Assembly: GCA_963169105.1 (NCBI GenBank)
Contig: OY720643.1
Location: forward strand, 100,141,697 to 100,205,696
Origin: Ceriagrion tenellum
Lineage: Eukaryota; Arthropoda; Insecta; Odonata; Coenagrionidae
Length of the DNA: 64,000 bases
Direction: 5' to 3'
Below the pieces are notes generated by a model. It did not search any database. It was given only the letters and a program-made list of their open reading frames with translations, and was not told the origin of the DNA. Shown piece by piece: positions 1-12,779 of the stretch; positions within the stretch are counted from its first letter, which is position 1; each line of letters begins with the position of its first letter. The position numbers were made by a program, and so were the translations under genes.

Positions 1-1200
1 AATAGATCCAGAACAAGGCCGGGGGGAGGGCTATCTGCAGGTCTAACGCCACAGTCACCCATGCGATATCGATCAAAGAAATCGCGGAAAGGCCAATAAA
101 AAAAATGTCCTGTGCCATGCTGGGGAAACTTCTGATGCACCGTGACCCCATGGAGGGTGGCCATAACGTTGCAGGCGTCACGTTGGCATGTTGAAGAAAG
201 GGATGTGTCCGGGCAGTGACTAGGCGAAGCTAACAGGGACAGGTGTCGTGCATGACTAATGAGGAAAAGCATTAATATTCTTTATTAAATGGAGTTCCGG
301 CAGAAAAAAGTACAATGCGCCAGAAACAAACAACAAGGTTAGGAACCGCTTGCGATGGGAATTTTGATACAGAACATAATGACGATACAGATCTGTTACG
401 CAAAAGATAAGTGATAGAAAGGATTTTCTTTTTTGCGAGGCCAAAGTGAGACACTTTAGTACCCTCAACAGCGAAATGCTTCATTCGAAATTGTATCCTG
501 GGTGGTCTTGTAAACAGTTCCTTTGCAAAATTCGTTTTGAGGACAAATCCCTACATTAAGTCATAGTAGATGAACATTAAGAGGTCTATTTATGTTATAG
601 GAAAATCTGTGAGCTAATCTGCGTGTTATTGGAAAATCTGTGATCAAATAATTATTTCAGTAATTTCGTCCCAAAATGTTTCCGTCACTGAAAAGGAACA
701 AGGATATGTATTTTTGAAAAAAAAGTTAGATTCCAACAAGAAAGAATTTTTATAAATGATCACATATCCACTAATTTATAATGATCACATTTCCGATTTC
801 TAAATTCTTACCCCATCCCTCATCCGACAACAATACAAATTGCTTTACTGACTCGACCTGTCCGCATGACAAATCCCCGAAACGTAACTACAGCAAGCAG
901 TACCCCTTCTATACTACCCGACTTCACTTGCTTCCCCTTCACCCCAGAGGCTTCACCATTCTTAGATCCCGTACCTCATAATTACCAAAGAATTTGCGAT
1001 ACTTCAGGAGATAGTGGGGCCGGCGATTTTAACATAAGCATTTTTTACCAGTGAGCATTTGGTTGATACTCCTTAGTTACCGAGCTGGAACGACGAAAAT
1101 ATTTTGTTTTTAGCATTTAGCAGTTACGTTGAAACATCGAAATCGGCATATTGCGCTAATAGTTATAAAGTAAGGTAAGTCAAAAACAAAAAAAATAAGT
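1..1200. other. Non-coding stretch, no gene seen
   Basis: The first 250 bases are richer in GC than what follows, but their translation is broken by stops in the frames I read. The rest is AT-rich. The only structure I see is short direct repeats, at 594-643 and at 751-794. Confidence 0.5.
594..643. repeat. Short direct repeat, 19 bp twice
   Basis: The 19-base word at 594-612 returns at 625-643 with one mismatch, giving a 31-base period. A second pair around TATAA-TGATCACAT lies at 751-769 and 777-794. These look like local slippage duplications with no evident function. Confidence 0.7.
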
Positions 1201-1207
1201 ATTGTGT

Positions 1208-1450
1208 CTAACTTTTTTGGCGTAAGTTCATTTCATTCCCTACCAATTTTGGTGTAGAACACCTAATCTCCTTAATTTTCATCACTAAAAAATTACTCTT
1301 TTGAGTAATAGCTTCATTTTTATGGATTCCAGAAAGTTTTTTGTGCCACTCAATTAAGCCAGTATAATATTCTTTTAGAGGCAATATATTTTCTCTCTTC
1401 ATTTCTAGTGGAGATATTGCTTCGTCACTGATACCGTAAAGGGAGCTCAC
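1208..1450 (-). CDS. Unrecognised reading frame, possible degraded coding fragment
   Basis: An 80-codon open frame with balanced, protein-like composition that includes SDEAISPLEMKREN and WHKKLSGIHKNEAI. It begins at a GTG, not an ATG. Just upstream on the same strand (about 1451-1503) a second frame reads FDEYVRLKYAVEK, so the pair could be one older coding sequence split by a frameshift. Alternatively the upstream piece is an exon ending at a GTGAGC donor. I recognise no domain. Chance open frames of this length are expected in a window this size, so I hold it loosely. Confidence 0.18.
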   Translation of the reverse strand: MSSLYGISDEAISPLEMKRENILPLKEYYTGLIEWHKKLSGIHKNEAITQKSNFLVMKIKEIRCSTPKLVGNEMNLRQKS

Positions 1451-1504
1451 TTTTCAACAGCGTACTTTAATCTTACATATTCATCGAAAGATATATTCAA
1501 CCGC

Positions 1505-3100
1505 TAAAATAGTAGTCATCTTTTGGGCTACGATAAGAATAAATTAAGCAGCAACTAAGTCCTCAAGCAGTGGGCTCTGATAAAGATTAATTTTAAATCA
1601 CATGAGCACAGAAGACATTGTTTAAGAAGTTGATTAGACTAATTTATATTTATGCGCATACACAAGTTTTTCAAAAGAATTTTTTTGCTGAGAGGTGCAC
1701 CCTATACTGAAAACAGGATCTGGGTGGAAATGTGATGCGCAAGCGAAGAAACGAATAATAACCCTTGAGGACAGAAGACAGCACAGAAAGCTGAAGATGA
1801 ATATAGATCACTTGAAATTATAAAACTGGCAATGGACACTTTTCGACATTTTTTGGTTCGACCACTTTATAAAAAATAATCACATTTTCTCCATTAAGTC
1901 GATACGTTAACCAGGATACTCACTGTCGTTTTTTAGGAATACCGAATTGCTTCTCAAGCAAATATTTAGGTAGCTACGAATGTCGTTTTTCCATGTTTCA
2001 TATTTCTCACTACAGTAAACACAAAGCCTAAAGAAGAATTATTTAGAGCTACATTAGTCAATCTAGAACTGTCTCAGTGCATGCTGTACTGATTTCACTA
2101 TAAATATCAATTTTCTCTGAGCGGAGAGCTCAACTTCACCAATAGCGGAGAGCACTTTTCATACTATATGCGTACCTTGCAATTCACATCGAATACGGGA
2201 ATAACACTTCCATAGAATACAAAAATAACACGATGAAACATTGAAAAAAACATTATCCCTTCCTATATTTATCACAGAAATGACGATCAGTTCTCAGAAC
2301 AAATATCGAGTTTCTTAAGATAAGATGCCTTTTCCGTGCATTTAGTTTCCAGTACAAAAATATTTTCGATGGTGAGATGCCGTAGGGAGCAAAATATATA
2401 TTAAATATACTATTTCGAGTATCCTGATTGCAGCGATTACTTGAGCGACCGAAAATAACGTCTTTAAAAAATCCTTAACTTTTCAAAACACAATATATAA
2501 AATACAATAACCCGTTCAAATGGATAAAGAACGATTCAAAATAGAATAGAACATGATTTTCTCTCATCTTTATGGGAATAGGATATCACTAGTTGGAGGG
2601 AATATGAGAATTTCGCGCTGAGAGGTAGGATAAAACTGGCTGGATGAACATGAAAGCCAAAGGCGTTCCCAACACGGCGAAGGTTGAGATGAGACTTCAA
2701 AAGGAAATCTGAAGAATGCAGGAAGAAATTGTAGAAAAAATATGATAATGCGAGAAATGTGTGAAGAACATTATAGGAAGAAGAAATAGAGTAAGCGGGG
2801 AACAGGGAGGAAGAGGATAATTTAGCAGAGCATGGCGAAAATATAGATGTTAAGGGCGGTAAAGGAGTAAAAACGTATCGATGCCCTCAGTTGAATCAAA
2901 ATCCTTCCATTATCCGTGTTTTTTTCAGAACCCTTCTGGAAAATATCTCTGAAAGAAATTAGCCTACTTTTTCGAAGAACCCACTTCCATTAAATGAGCA
3001 TCCGTGCACACCACTTCAGAGAGAAATTCCTATCTTTCCCAACGAATCAAACTGTTGGATTCAATCAACTCGGATGATCAATCACCTAAATTACCCGAAG
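1505..3100. other. Non-coding stretch, no gene seen
   Basis: AT-rich sequence with no recognised domain or repeat. From about 2640 to 2880 the + strand becomes purine-rich and frames there are K/E-rich but interrupted, as in other purine-rich blocks of the window. Confidence 0.4.
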
Positions 3101-3108
3101 CGATTCAC

Positions 3109-3672
3109 TCATTTCATGCCTGAGGACTTATGAAAAGGATCGCTGAAACGGTCAAGATCTTGTCCGACGTTCTTCAAAGCGCGTGAAACCGAGTGAAGCG
3201 GGAAGAGAAATTCCCTTCCCTCCCACACACACACGTGGTTTATTGCGCTGGGCTCTTCAAAAGCCCAGTTTCCCTCGTTTTTACGACAACCGGGATCGTT
3301 GTATGGGCGACGGTGTATTCGAGGAGCGTTTGCGCTTGAGAGTATGGGAAGAAGGGGGTGGGGAGAGGGTATGAGAAGGAGTGGAGATGGCTGGTGCCAT
3401 CTTGCGCTGCAATTCCGAAGATAGCTTTCGACGGGTGCAGCCCGGGACGCCATAAGGTGTAAAAGGAATGCGTTGAGTGACGGTGAGGAAACAAGATGAC
3501 GAAAGGAGAGGATAGTTAAACGAAGCCAGAAGTGGCAGAGGGCAGAGCATAAACAAATGATCGACAAGAGAGCACCTTTAAAAAATCTAAGAGGGGCGAA
3601 TATCCCAATTTTATCACCAACGAATCCTAACCAGAAATGATTGGCCACGTCATACAAGTGAAATATAACCAT
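3109..3672 (-). CDS. Long open frame without recognisable domain (doubtful)
   Basis: At 187 codons this is the longest open frame in the window. It is rich in S, L, P and H and lies opposite a purine-rich, GC-richer + strand, which removes stop codons from the - strand. No signal peptide, family motif or splice context convinces me. Overlapping frames on both strands are also open here, which points to composition rather than coding selection. Confidence 0.12.
   Translation of the reverse strand: MVIFHLYDVANHFWLGFVGDKIGIFAPLRFFKGALLSIICLCSALCHFWLRLTILSFRHLVSSPSLNAFLLHLMASRAAPVESYLRNCSARWHQPSPLLLIPSPHPLLPILSSANAPRIHRRPYNDPGCRKNEGNWAFEEPSAINHVCVWEGREFLFPLHSVSRALKNVGQDLDRFSDPFHKSSGMK
3346..3369 (+). 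other. Potential G-quadruplex
   Basis: Four runs of three or more G (GGG, GGGGG, GGGG, GGG) are separated by loops of 5, 1 and 3 bases, which fits the usual quadruplex pattern. It sits in the purine-rich block that also gives the long - strand open frame. Confidence 0.5.
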
Positions 3673-4035
3673 GGAGGAACTAAATTTGTTTACGACACAA
3701 AGATGAAACCATAATAAGCTAGAAAAAAGTATTTTTTACGACATAAATAGCATGAACTTTAGCAGAGAATCCATTAAACATTGCACTGCTTTATTCCTCT
3801 CACTATGTGAAAGGCTAATAGGGAGAATAAAAAAATACATTAACTCGAAAATATTCTATCAAAGCAAAGTTAAAAATATTTTTATTCAATAAAAATAGAA
3901 GAAAAAAGTTAACAAAGAACATAGCCATTCACTTAGTCGGTGAGATTCTCAGACGTTTAAATCTTTTCTCTTCTATCAGCCAAGGGGTGACATTCAAAAA
4001 TGTTTGCATTTGATGCGTATTGAGGACGGTATGGG

Positions 4036-4585
4036 ATGAAGAAAAATTTTATGAAAACGAAAGAGATTAGTTTTTCTGAGGCGGATGGCCCCAAACATAG
4101 CTGCTTAAACATTTCACGTAACTGGGCAGTGAATAGGAGGGAAATGGCTTTAGTAGTGGAAACGAACAGGACAACGAATGTACAATGCGAATTTTTACAC
4201 GCTAAGCGCATTGCTGGCCAAATTTCCCACGCTAATGAAGCACTTTCAATGGGAAGGGAACTGATGAAGAGTATATTGGAGAAAAGACTAGAGAAAACTA
4301 ATACAGATTCTGACACACTTTGGGTTGGAATCTTGGTCATTCCGACGAGAGGATCCATGTAACCCTGAGGCGTTCGAAAGGAAAACGAACGAGGGGGTTC
4401 AGAAAATGGCTGGAAAGAGGAAGGAGCTAGTATCTGAGGTTCGAAGAATGCAGAAGGGATGTGTTGACGATGTCGTGAAAGGCGAGGGCAAGAGAGAGAC
4501 AATTGGGGAGAGCGCAGGCAAGGAGAATAGGCATTTTGAAAGAAATAAGAGGATTAAAAATATGAAAAAAATAGGAAAGATCTAA
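4036..4585 (+). other. Two overlapping unrecognised open frames
   Basis: Frames at 4036-4362 (108 codons) and 4325-4585 (86 codons) run consecutively on the + strand in different frames. The second is rich in K, E and R (for example RKELVSEVRRMQKG). An equally long - strand frame (3957-4502) is open too. The purine-rich + strand may explain all three. I recognise no protein family. Confidence 0.12.
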
Positions 4586-4884
4586 TGGCAAACAATCTAT
4601 ATTTAGGAAAGGGAAATAAAACCCAAGGTTTTGGGGCGCTGGAATGAGTACTGTCCATAGGCCGAACAATCAGAGGGTAGAATACCAAAAATTATTAGAT
4701 ACTATATAATTTAGTATATGTCGAACTTAATGGACAAGTGTTTTCAGTGCGGCCTCTAGAATGATATTAGATCTATACATAACTTCTTCCAAATTGGGTG
4801 TCAGCCAGTATCTGGTTATTTTTATACCAGAGATTGACCGATTTGTAGGTTGAAGAAAAGCAAAGAAAAGTTTGACATCCTTTT

Positions 4885-4940
4885 TATAGTCCAATAGAGA
4901 TCCAATATATAATATAGTCCAATATAGATCCAAAAATTAT
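4885..4940. repeat. Tandem duplication, 28-base unit
   Basis: The word TATAGTCCAATA-AGATCCAA occurs at 4885 and again at 4913 with one substitution and a diverged 3' end. It looks like simple local duplication. Confidence 0.65.
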
Positions 4941-7057
4941 CTTTCGGCTGCTTTTCAACGCTTTATTCTCTCAGCTAACCACTTTATAGAATAACCGAAT
5001 TTAACGGATAATAGCCCATAAATTTACGGATGAATTCAATGCTAGTCTTCCCTGGTGAATGTTTTAAATTCACTCCTCCTACATTTTTCATCCATTAATT
5101 TCTTTATGCTCAAAAGTTTTCCAGAAAGTTAGGTTGTCGGATTTAATAGAAAATATTTATTCCTCGATATTGACTCTAGACGTAGTGTCATACCGGCATT
5201 GAAAATTATGTTCATCTTCACTTTAAGCATCTCAGGCCCGCCCAAAGTGCAGACAAGGTAGTCTACAATCGACGATAAAACTCAATTGTATGATAACCTG
5301 TTTTCGCATCTTTTGGCAAGGAGCTTTTGCTATATGTACATATAGTCATCGACACTTGGCACGAGGGGATTTTTTTGACCAGTAAGGTTTCAATCTTTTA
5401 CCATAGGTACGAACGTCAAGTATTTCCGGTTCCAGTCATGTCATGTTCAGTAGAATATGGACAAGGTAAAAATGTTCTTTCGGGGCGGATGTGATGTAAC
5501 TTACATGTGACTGACGTAAAAAACTCTCTCAATATATTTCCAGACTTTCCAAAATTTTTATCACAACCGGTTTCTTTGAATAAATTATCCAGCCGTATGG
5601 AACAATTTCGTGAAACATCGTAAACCATCCCAATGCCTCATTGCCAGTGGGAAGCTGAAAAGAGTGCTTTCGTCGTGGACAATGTGATAACTGTGTCAAT
5701 ATAGCCGAGATATTAACGAAAAAGAAAATGAATGCCTTCATCTAGGTTTAGAATAAGAAATTGAACTATTTGAGACGAGGAACATTAAAAGTCATTCCAA
5801 GAGCCAGCAAAAAAGGATAAACATGAAAAATGCCACTTTATAGCATAGGATTTCTTCTTCCATAATTTTTATCGAGGATTTCCATATTTTTGTTGGCGTA
5901 TCAAAACGTCCGTCAGAGATCCCACGCTTTTTTTCCATCGCCTTAATATCCCAGAGATGGAGGCAGAGAGAGAAGCAACTAAAAGGCTCGCTCCTCTTTA
6001 AAACCAATCCCTGACAGGGAAAACGGTTTCGTCGCCAGCACAAGAAAAAATAATACAATCGCGAACGCCTCACCAAAGATATTATTCGCCTTTACATCTC
6101 ATTTTCAAAAGAAGGGGAATCCGATAAAATTTATGTACGGATTTGCGCGTTAAAAAATACATGAAAAACAATTCATTAGAGCTCTTTCACTGAATTTATA
6201 CTCAACTACATACTTTTGAAGAGACACTACCGTGAATAGCAAAACAGGAATCCGATATAAGTATTTCCCTTAATGAAATCCGGCTGTACTAGAATAGGCA
6301 CGCTTCATAAGTTATGGAGGTAATGCCAAAATACATGTAAAAAAAGGAATGTAGAAAATGCCCTAGTTATGAGGTTATAATCACGATGCGTTGACTGTAT
6401 TTATAAATATTGATGAGATAATCGTTCTATCGAGCATGAAACTGTGAATCAAATTCCACGTGGATTCGCTGAAATGAATTCGCTTCATAAGTGCTATGAA
6501 AATATTTCAAAATCAAATTTAAATAATTTTATCTAATAAAACTTTCCATTTTATTATCCATTTTAATCGACTGCGATATGAAAAATGTAAAATACAATTT
6601 TCAAAATCCTAAAATTTGTCGGCAATACCTTTAACAATAGCTGGAAAAATATCTTTATTTAAACTGCAACAATAACTACAATCAATATCTATAACAATAA
6701 AATGCGACTCCGCAAAGTTAACAACACGCTGCAAGGTGCCATATCATCTCAATTTTACCCTTGATGTACCTTCCTAACAAATAGAAAGAATATCATTATG
6801 CATACCATTTTTCCTGTGTAAATGATCCACGTATCCCAAAACCATAGAGTAATTGATAATTTGTGTTCCATATTTATATACTACACATCTATTACTCAAC
6901 AACTACTAAAAAACTTGAAAGACAGACATTATAGCAGCCTGAAAAGACCAATAGCTAAACAAATCGTCCATTCGTGTGCGCACCAGTTTCATATAAATAA
7001 GTTGTTATTTCTCCAAAATTACCCGTAACCACGTACGGTTGAGTATGCTCATTTAAT

Positions 7058-7108
7058 ATTACATTCATTTTGGATTACATTCATAATAACAAATAACATT
7101 ACATTCAT
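7058..7108. repeat. Three copies of ATTACATTCAT
   Basis: The 11-base word starts at 7058, 7074 and 7098 with irregular spacers. It is a small local repeat with no evident function. Confidence 0.65.
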
Positions 7109-8428
7109 AGTGGATGAATATAATTGAGTAATACATCTCTGTAATACTTGTCGTCAGAATGTTTTCTCCTATCCGAGATAAGCTTGTTTTATAATGATTT
7201 TCAAATCATATCCCCAAGATATTCGACTAATGGCGTTCAAGGACATAAGCAGGTTTATCAATTATTAGCGATAATTAACATGTCAGCTGCCTAACGGAGC
7301 GTGTAATTTCTAATACGTCTCATATATCCGGTATACTTTAAATTACTTCATCCCATACGCTCTTTAATACCTTCCCAAATGCTCCTAAATGTCTAAGATT
7401 CGCTTTGTGATCGAGATACGGTCTACTCTTCCAAATATTTAATTAAAATCCCTTACCTCCATAGACTATAATCATTAGTGAATATCTTCCAATAACATTT
7501 ATGATAATTACGCATTCGCGACTGTAATCTAAATACTTGTATTTCATACGAATTTTTATCAATTGCCAACAATGCAGACTTAACACTGCCAATATGATTT
7601 TGGTCTGGATGAGGCTGAAACGCGTGGTGCAAATACGAACAATAAAGTAGGTTAATTTTACATTTTATTTTAACTGAAAAATACTCGGCAGTACTGCACC
7701 CTGATTCACCTTTGTTTATCATCTTCCTAAATCGTTGAGGTATAACGAACATTTTTATCAATGAAAAAATGAATTACACAAATATCTTGCGGAAAATGTT
7801 TTTTATACCACATATATTTTTTTGTAATGAGCGAATGAATGAATGAACTGCGCATTTAATCCTTCAATGCACGTGACATCCTCTATTTTCATCTAATGAA
7901 TGACTGTGTTCAAGTTCAGCCATGTGAATAATTGTTACAAATACCATGCCTCCTTCGTAGTCCGGGGACTAAATTATATTTATTCGATGAATTTATCACT
8001 TGAGCATTTATCATTGTATTGTATCGTCAATTTATCATTTATCGTCATTTAATTGATTCGTCTCTCATCGCCACTGCACAGCTTGGTTTCTGTGATCATT
8101 GAAAGATTTGGCCTGCTTTAACATGACCCGCTTGCTTGGCCGGATATAAGAAAAAAAAGTTATTTCTACAGTACAGGCATGGTTTTGCATTGCCTGCAAA
8201 GCTCGGCATGCAACAACGTTCCGACAAAAAAACGCAAAAACAGGGTCAAGGCGTCAGAAAAATCGATCACTAAGCAATTCTAATGATCCACGGATATCAT
8301 GCTAATAAAAGGGTAATACAAGCGAGGCACAGATCATGAGGCGCTAATCCTCTGCCGATCATGCAAGGACAAGGCGGAAGAAATGAATTCCATTCTACCC
8401 CCATCGTACGACCCGCAATCCGTCTCCA

Positions 8429-8459
8429 TATCTAATCCACTTAGAAAATGGATTAGATA
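8429..8459. repeat. Hairpin with perfect 11-bp stem
   Basis: TATCTAATCCA at 8429-8439 is the reverse complement of 8449-8459, with a 9-base loop. The stem is AT-rich. No neighbouring feature suggests a function. Confidence 0.6.
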
Positions 8460-9067
8460 CCTACTCAAGAAGCATTGCAGTTATTGAACATCATCATCAA
8501 ACAACCACCAAATTCCATCAGCAGACAAATATTTTGGAATAATTTTAGAGCGCACAAACAAATAATATCCCTAGACACACCTCCATATTCGGAATAACTA
8601 CACAAAAAATAAGTTTTAGGAAAGCGAATTACTATTTATTTCAATAAAAAACTAGGAAGTCCCATGTACGTTAAGGATGAGAAGATAATGTTTTTACTTG
8701 TGTTACTTAATATTTTTACTTTACTTTTACTTAAAAGTAATAAATTTCCACTTATTAATGCTTTTTATTATTGCCTTTAATGGTAAGTAGGTACAAACTG
8801 TAACTGTTGAAATAAAATTAGAATATTTTTATTTTCAAAATACAACTGCGTTTATAAATATTTCAGCTACGTTTCAACTTCGTTCATCGATTTCTTGAAA
8901 TTTTTTCATTGAGTTAAATATGAACGAGGTTTCTTAAAATCCTTGTGCATGATTTTGTGATTCTGTACGTGTTCAGATAGTCTTCACTATATTATCATAA
9001 TACGATGCTATGGTATAAATTTGTTTTCAAATTTTAAAAGATTTTCGCATTATTCTGACTAAAAACA

Positions 9068-9086
9068 CGTGTTATTTAATAACACG
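9068..9086. repeat. Near-perfect 19-base palindrome
   Basis: CGTGTTATT and AATAACACG face each other around a single T. The stem is 9 bp. Confidence 0.6.
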
Positions 9087-9933
9087 ATGACGCTACCTGC
9101 ATCAAAATAAGCCTATATTATATATATTATATTAAGCCGTTTCCACTTTCAGCCATACGTTCACTTAAATTGAAGTCTAGTTCCATGTAGCGAGATATGT
9201 AACATCCTTGCCTGGCAACGTAAATGTCATAAGTTAAAATTCCGGCTAGTTAATGGACGTATTGTTAGCGAAGGGATTAAAATTAATGCAATTCTGAGCG
9301 AAATAATCGATGATGCTAGGAAAACTATTAACCTTAGGTTACTGCGTAGTCAAAATCCAGTTTTAAACATTAAGCTAATTCATAAACGTAAGAACATACG
9401 TTGATCACAATATTTCACGCCTAACACATTAACAAGTAATTTTGGTATGCCTCCGGCATTGTCCTCACGACGGCCGGACTACGGCGTGGCCGAACCAGGT
9501 GAAAAAGATTACGCTAAAGCAGCGAGATATTCTGTGGAAGGAATAAATGTGGGATGTTCTTTTCAACGAGAGGAAACATTATTTGCATCATGTTAGATCA
9601 TAGTACAGCTTTATTATCATTCAAAGTTCTATACCGTTTATTACAATTCGGTTAGTAGACAGTAGTTTGAGAGCTGCATTACCGGAACCTTTGAATTACT
9701 AAGATTTCACTTTATCTGGTCAAGCCCACCAAAACAACCCAAATTCATCACTTAAGCAACTAAAACTGGAGAATACTTTTATAATAAAACAGACAATCTA
9801 AATTCCTTAAGGTTAACTCACTGTGAAATGGTTAATACATACATGCAACATACCAATCAAGTCGTTCCCTACTGGGTAGGCACAATCACCTAGTTTCACT
9901 CATAAATATATATATATTTGTACACCTAACTCT

Positions 9934-10585
9934 TCAATAATTCTGCTTCAATAATTTCCTCCATACTGACCAATCCTTGCGAACCTCTTTTGCTTCATTT
10001 ACCCCCATACACTGTTTCATACACGCCCTCCTGTTTTTAAGACTCCTAATATTCCTCCTCCTAAGACTTTCCTCAACCACATGCAACCACATCTTTCTCG
10101 GCCTACCTCTACCTCTCGTACCATTCCATTCACTCTTATATATCTGTTTCGTTATTCGACTCTCAACATGGCAAAACCAACGAAGCGCACTCTTTTCATA
10201 TATGTCCATTACTGGAGCATCTAACCCACATTCATTTATTACCCACTCATTCCTGACCCTATCCATTCTACTTTTGCCGCAAATACTCCTCAAATAACTC
10301 ATACTCACGGCGTTTAGTCTACTCTTATGTCTATCCTATCATACCCATGATTCACTACCATCCAAAAAGTGGGGAGAAGTAAGAGTAAACTTTTTTACAC
10401 GGCGATATTCGCTTCCTTAGACATACACTCATTCCTTTATATGCTCCACTGCTACATACCACTTTCCTTCCAGCATTCGCATGTCTCTTTATCTCCTCAT
10501 TTATCCGTCCATAGTTCGCAAACATCTTAACTAAGTACACAAAATCATCCTTTTGCTCAATATCTTCACCATTCGCCCTCATCAT
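9934..10585 (-). mobile_element. LINE fragment, RTE-like reverse transcriptase C-terminus (family 1)
   Basis: Two open pieces on the - strand make up the end of a non-LTR retrotransposon ORF2. The upstream piece (10585 to 10355) contains FVYL followed by GRINEEIKRHANAGRKVV, the region after the reverse transcriptase fingers and palm. The downstream piece (10308 to 9934) carries MSYLRSICGKSRMDRVRNEW, LRWFCHVE, GRGRPRK and a C-terminal VRKDWSVWRK. These are hallmarks of the RTE-like LINE proteins found in many animal genomes. The two pieces are in different frames with stops between them, so the copy is dead. No catalytic YADD box or endonuclease is present, which indicates 5' truncation. It is the best-preserved family 1 copy here. 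Confidence 0.85.
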
Positions 10586-10619
10586 ACAAAACTGTCACCT
10601 AATTCAAGTTACTAATAGA

Positions 10620-11570
10620 ATATATTCACTACAGCACTATCGTCATGGTTAACAAAGGACACGAATTTCCAAAGTCATAGAGAAAGCATAAGCATATAAT
10701 TAAAATAAGACATAACCAAACGCGGTAACAAACATAAGGTTCCCGCCACAGTTAGTATTATGAACAAACAAATCCTAATTCTACACGTAATTGGTACGCA
10801 ACCTGGAATGACGCATTTTTAAATACGAGATGGGGAGAAATATGAGGGAATTTATGTAACATGAAAGCCATTGTCATAAAAAAAACTGTTTACAAGATAC
10901 GCATTCCCTCATGAAATCGTTTGAGTTAAAATAAGCCAACAATAAGGACTAGTTTTCTCAGTCATTAGCAAATACTTACGACTACTGAAGTCACACTGCG
11001 ATACCTTGAGGGAAATGGCGCTTTATTCAGTGTGCTTCGAATGTTTGGGACTGTTCTATAAATTTTACGCGTTAATTAATTTCCTCTTTAGGATCTTAAT
11101 TTGGCTATCCTATCTATCCACGTAAAATTTTCCCTCATTAAATTACTTTTTCCTTCGCAATGCCGCCATGGATTCTCGTTAAACTTGGTTTAAAAATATA
11201 AGTACACCCAAAATAATCGAGGAGAGAGGAGGAAAAAACTCCACGTTTGGTCAATAAGAAAAGTATGAGTAAGGACATGAAATAAATGCGAGACGTGTAA
11301 ACTAATAATAGCGCTTGAAATAAAAAAAAACTACGGGGAAAACACATATAGGGACAGAAAAAAGGCAGAAAAACAACGATATAACGAGGCAGAGTTGTGA
11401 GAAAATAAATGAATGGGAATAAAGAGGATGATAAGAATTACAGTGGGAAATAGGAAATAATACAAATAACTGGGGAAGTAAGAAAAGGAAGTGTAGAGAC
11501 TCGGAGGTGTTAAGGAGGGTTGAGAATTCAAAAATACAGTAGCTCTAAATTGAAGGTACGCAGGCGACAA
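10620..11570. other. Non-coding stretch, no gene seen
   Basis: AT-rich sequence upstream of the LINE fragment. From about 11290 the + strand is purine-rich, and the open frames opposite it are L/S/F-rich shadows. Confidence 0.4.
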
Positions 11571-11574
11571 TGTC

Positions 11575-11689
11575 ATAATAATTATTCGGGTGTACGGTGC
11601 GTGTGGTTTGGTACTAGCCGTACGGAGTTTGATGGAAGAAGGGACTGCCTCAATCTCAGCCTCACCCGAATGAATACGCATAATTATTA
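11575..11689. mobile_element. Small inverted-repeat element, MITE-like
   Basis: The left arm (11575-11592) reads through an AT part into ATTCGGGTG. The right arm holds the inverse CACCCGAAT at 11663-11671 and then ATAATTATTA at 11680-11689, so both halves of the left arm are matched with about eight extra bases between them. About 70 bases lie between the arms. I see no clear target-site duplication and no coding capacity. It could be a small non-autonomous DNA transposon or a chance foldback. Confidence 0.4.
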
Positions 11690-11719
11690 CTACGATTTTT
11701 CGCCCCCCAAGTGACTATT

Positions 11720-12530
11720 TCCTTTGAGGAATTAGTCAGCAACTGTCACTAAACGTCGTACTTATACAGAACAATACACAAAAGATAAATTCTAATATTT
11801 CAGTAAAGTAGATTTTCCGAAGAATTTATAATCACCACTACAACGCTGGACAGGGTCAAGTTGTTCTACACCATCGTGCCCAAATGCAGTATCCCCAAAT
11901 AAAATAAGTTACCCAAGGTGACCGAGAGAAATCTCACAAGAAAAGCACACGACAATTAATAGAGACAATGCTACGCGAAATTATGCACTACTAAGCGCCG
12001 ATGACTCTTGCGAATGTGTATGGGTTAATTCAGATGCAGATAATGATGCAAAATACGCTCCACAAACACACACATCAGGAATATAGGAATGAAAATGTAC
12101 CGCAAATAAATATAACTGTTACTTCAAGTTGAGCCTCCCAAAAGATACCAACGAAAATAGAACTAAAAATACTATAATGTGGGTTAACCAGATTTAGGGA
12201 CAAGGAAATATTAGAAGACGACCCTTATAAATTTTTATCTCAAGTGTTACCCAAAGAAATATCACGCATTTCAAGGACATATTAAAGCACTGATAGTATC
12301 GTTGCTGGTATAACAAAACTATATAGTCATTCGATATCTGCTTCTGAAAAATCTCGCGCAATGAGTTAACGGCAACGGAGGACAAATCAATGCAAAACTC
12401 TTTCATTACATGGGTAGGCTAAATATAGTTTTTACGGGGCACATTGGAAATGTCTGTGGATAAATCTTTAGAGACAAAGTAAAGAACCCTAGAATGTGAA
12501 ATGTATCCTGCCACGCAATTTTTTAATTTG
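11720..12530. other. Non-coding stretch, no gene seen
   Basis: AT-rich, with no domain, repeat or splice pattern that I can support. Confidence 0.4.
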
Positions 12531-12534
12531 ACGT

Positions 12535-12765
12535 TTGAGACACTTGAGAGCAGGATGGATAAGAGTCTTAGAAACAAAAGAGAGAGGTTCTGCAGCAATA
12601 TTTGCATGCGAAAGCAGTTTGAAGGAAAATATTGAAATCGAAGACAGTTTACCACGTTATACGCTCGAGATTCAAGCTGTTTCGACTGTGTTCAACCCGA
12701 GGGAGAACGGCTCGATAGGCATGGATTTATATTTCATTCACAAGGTGAACAAGATGGAAAATTAA
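12535..12765 (+). CDS. Unrecognised open frame
   Basis: A 76-codon frame with mixed composition (for example SLKENIEIEDSLPRYTLEI and GSIGMDLYFIHKVNK). I recognise no domain, and neither a clear start context nor splice sites are evident. It may be a fragment or chance. Confidence 0.12.
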   Translation: MRHLRAGWIRVLETKERGSAAIFACESSLKENIEIEDSLPRYTLEIQAVSTVFNPRENGSIGMDLYFIHKVNKMEN

Positions 12766-12779
12766 ACACTTGGAATAGA

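Larger units (their letters stand above)
4590..9930. other. Long AT-rich stretch, no gene recognised
   Basis: No known domain in the six frames. Local structures are a 28-base tandem pair at 4885-4940, three copies of ATTACATTCAT at 7058-7108, an 11-bp hairpin at 8429-8459 and a 19-base palindrome at 9068-9086. An open frame of 102 codons at 7453-7761 (-) has ordinary composition but nothing I can name. Confidence 0.4.

Noticed and set aside
1..250. Coding exon in the GC-richer start of the window
   Set aside because: Stops interrupt the frames I read, and no splice-bounded open segment with a recognisable peptide was found.
3109..4502. Long - strand open frames of 187 and 181 codons as genes
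   Set aside because: They lie opposite purine-rich sequence, several frames are open at the same time, and neither shows a domain, splice pattern or coherent composition.
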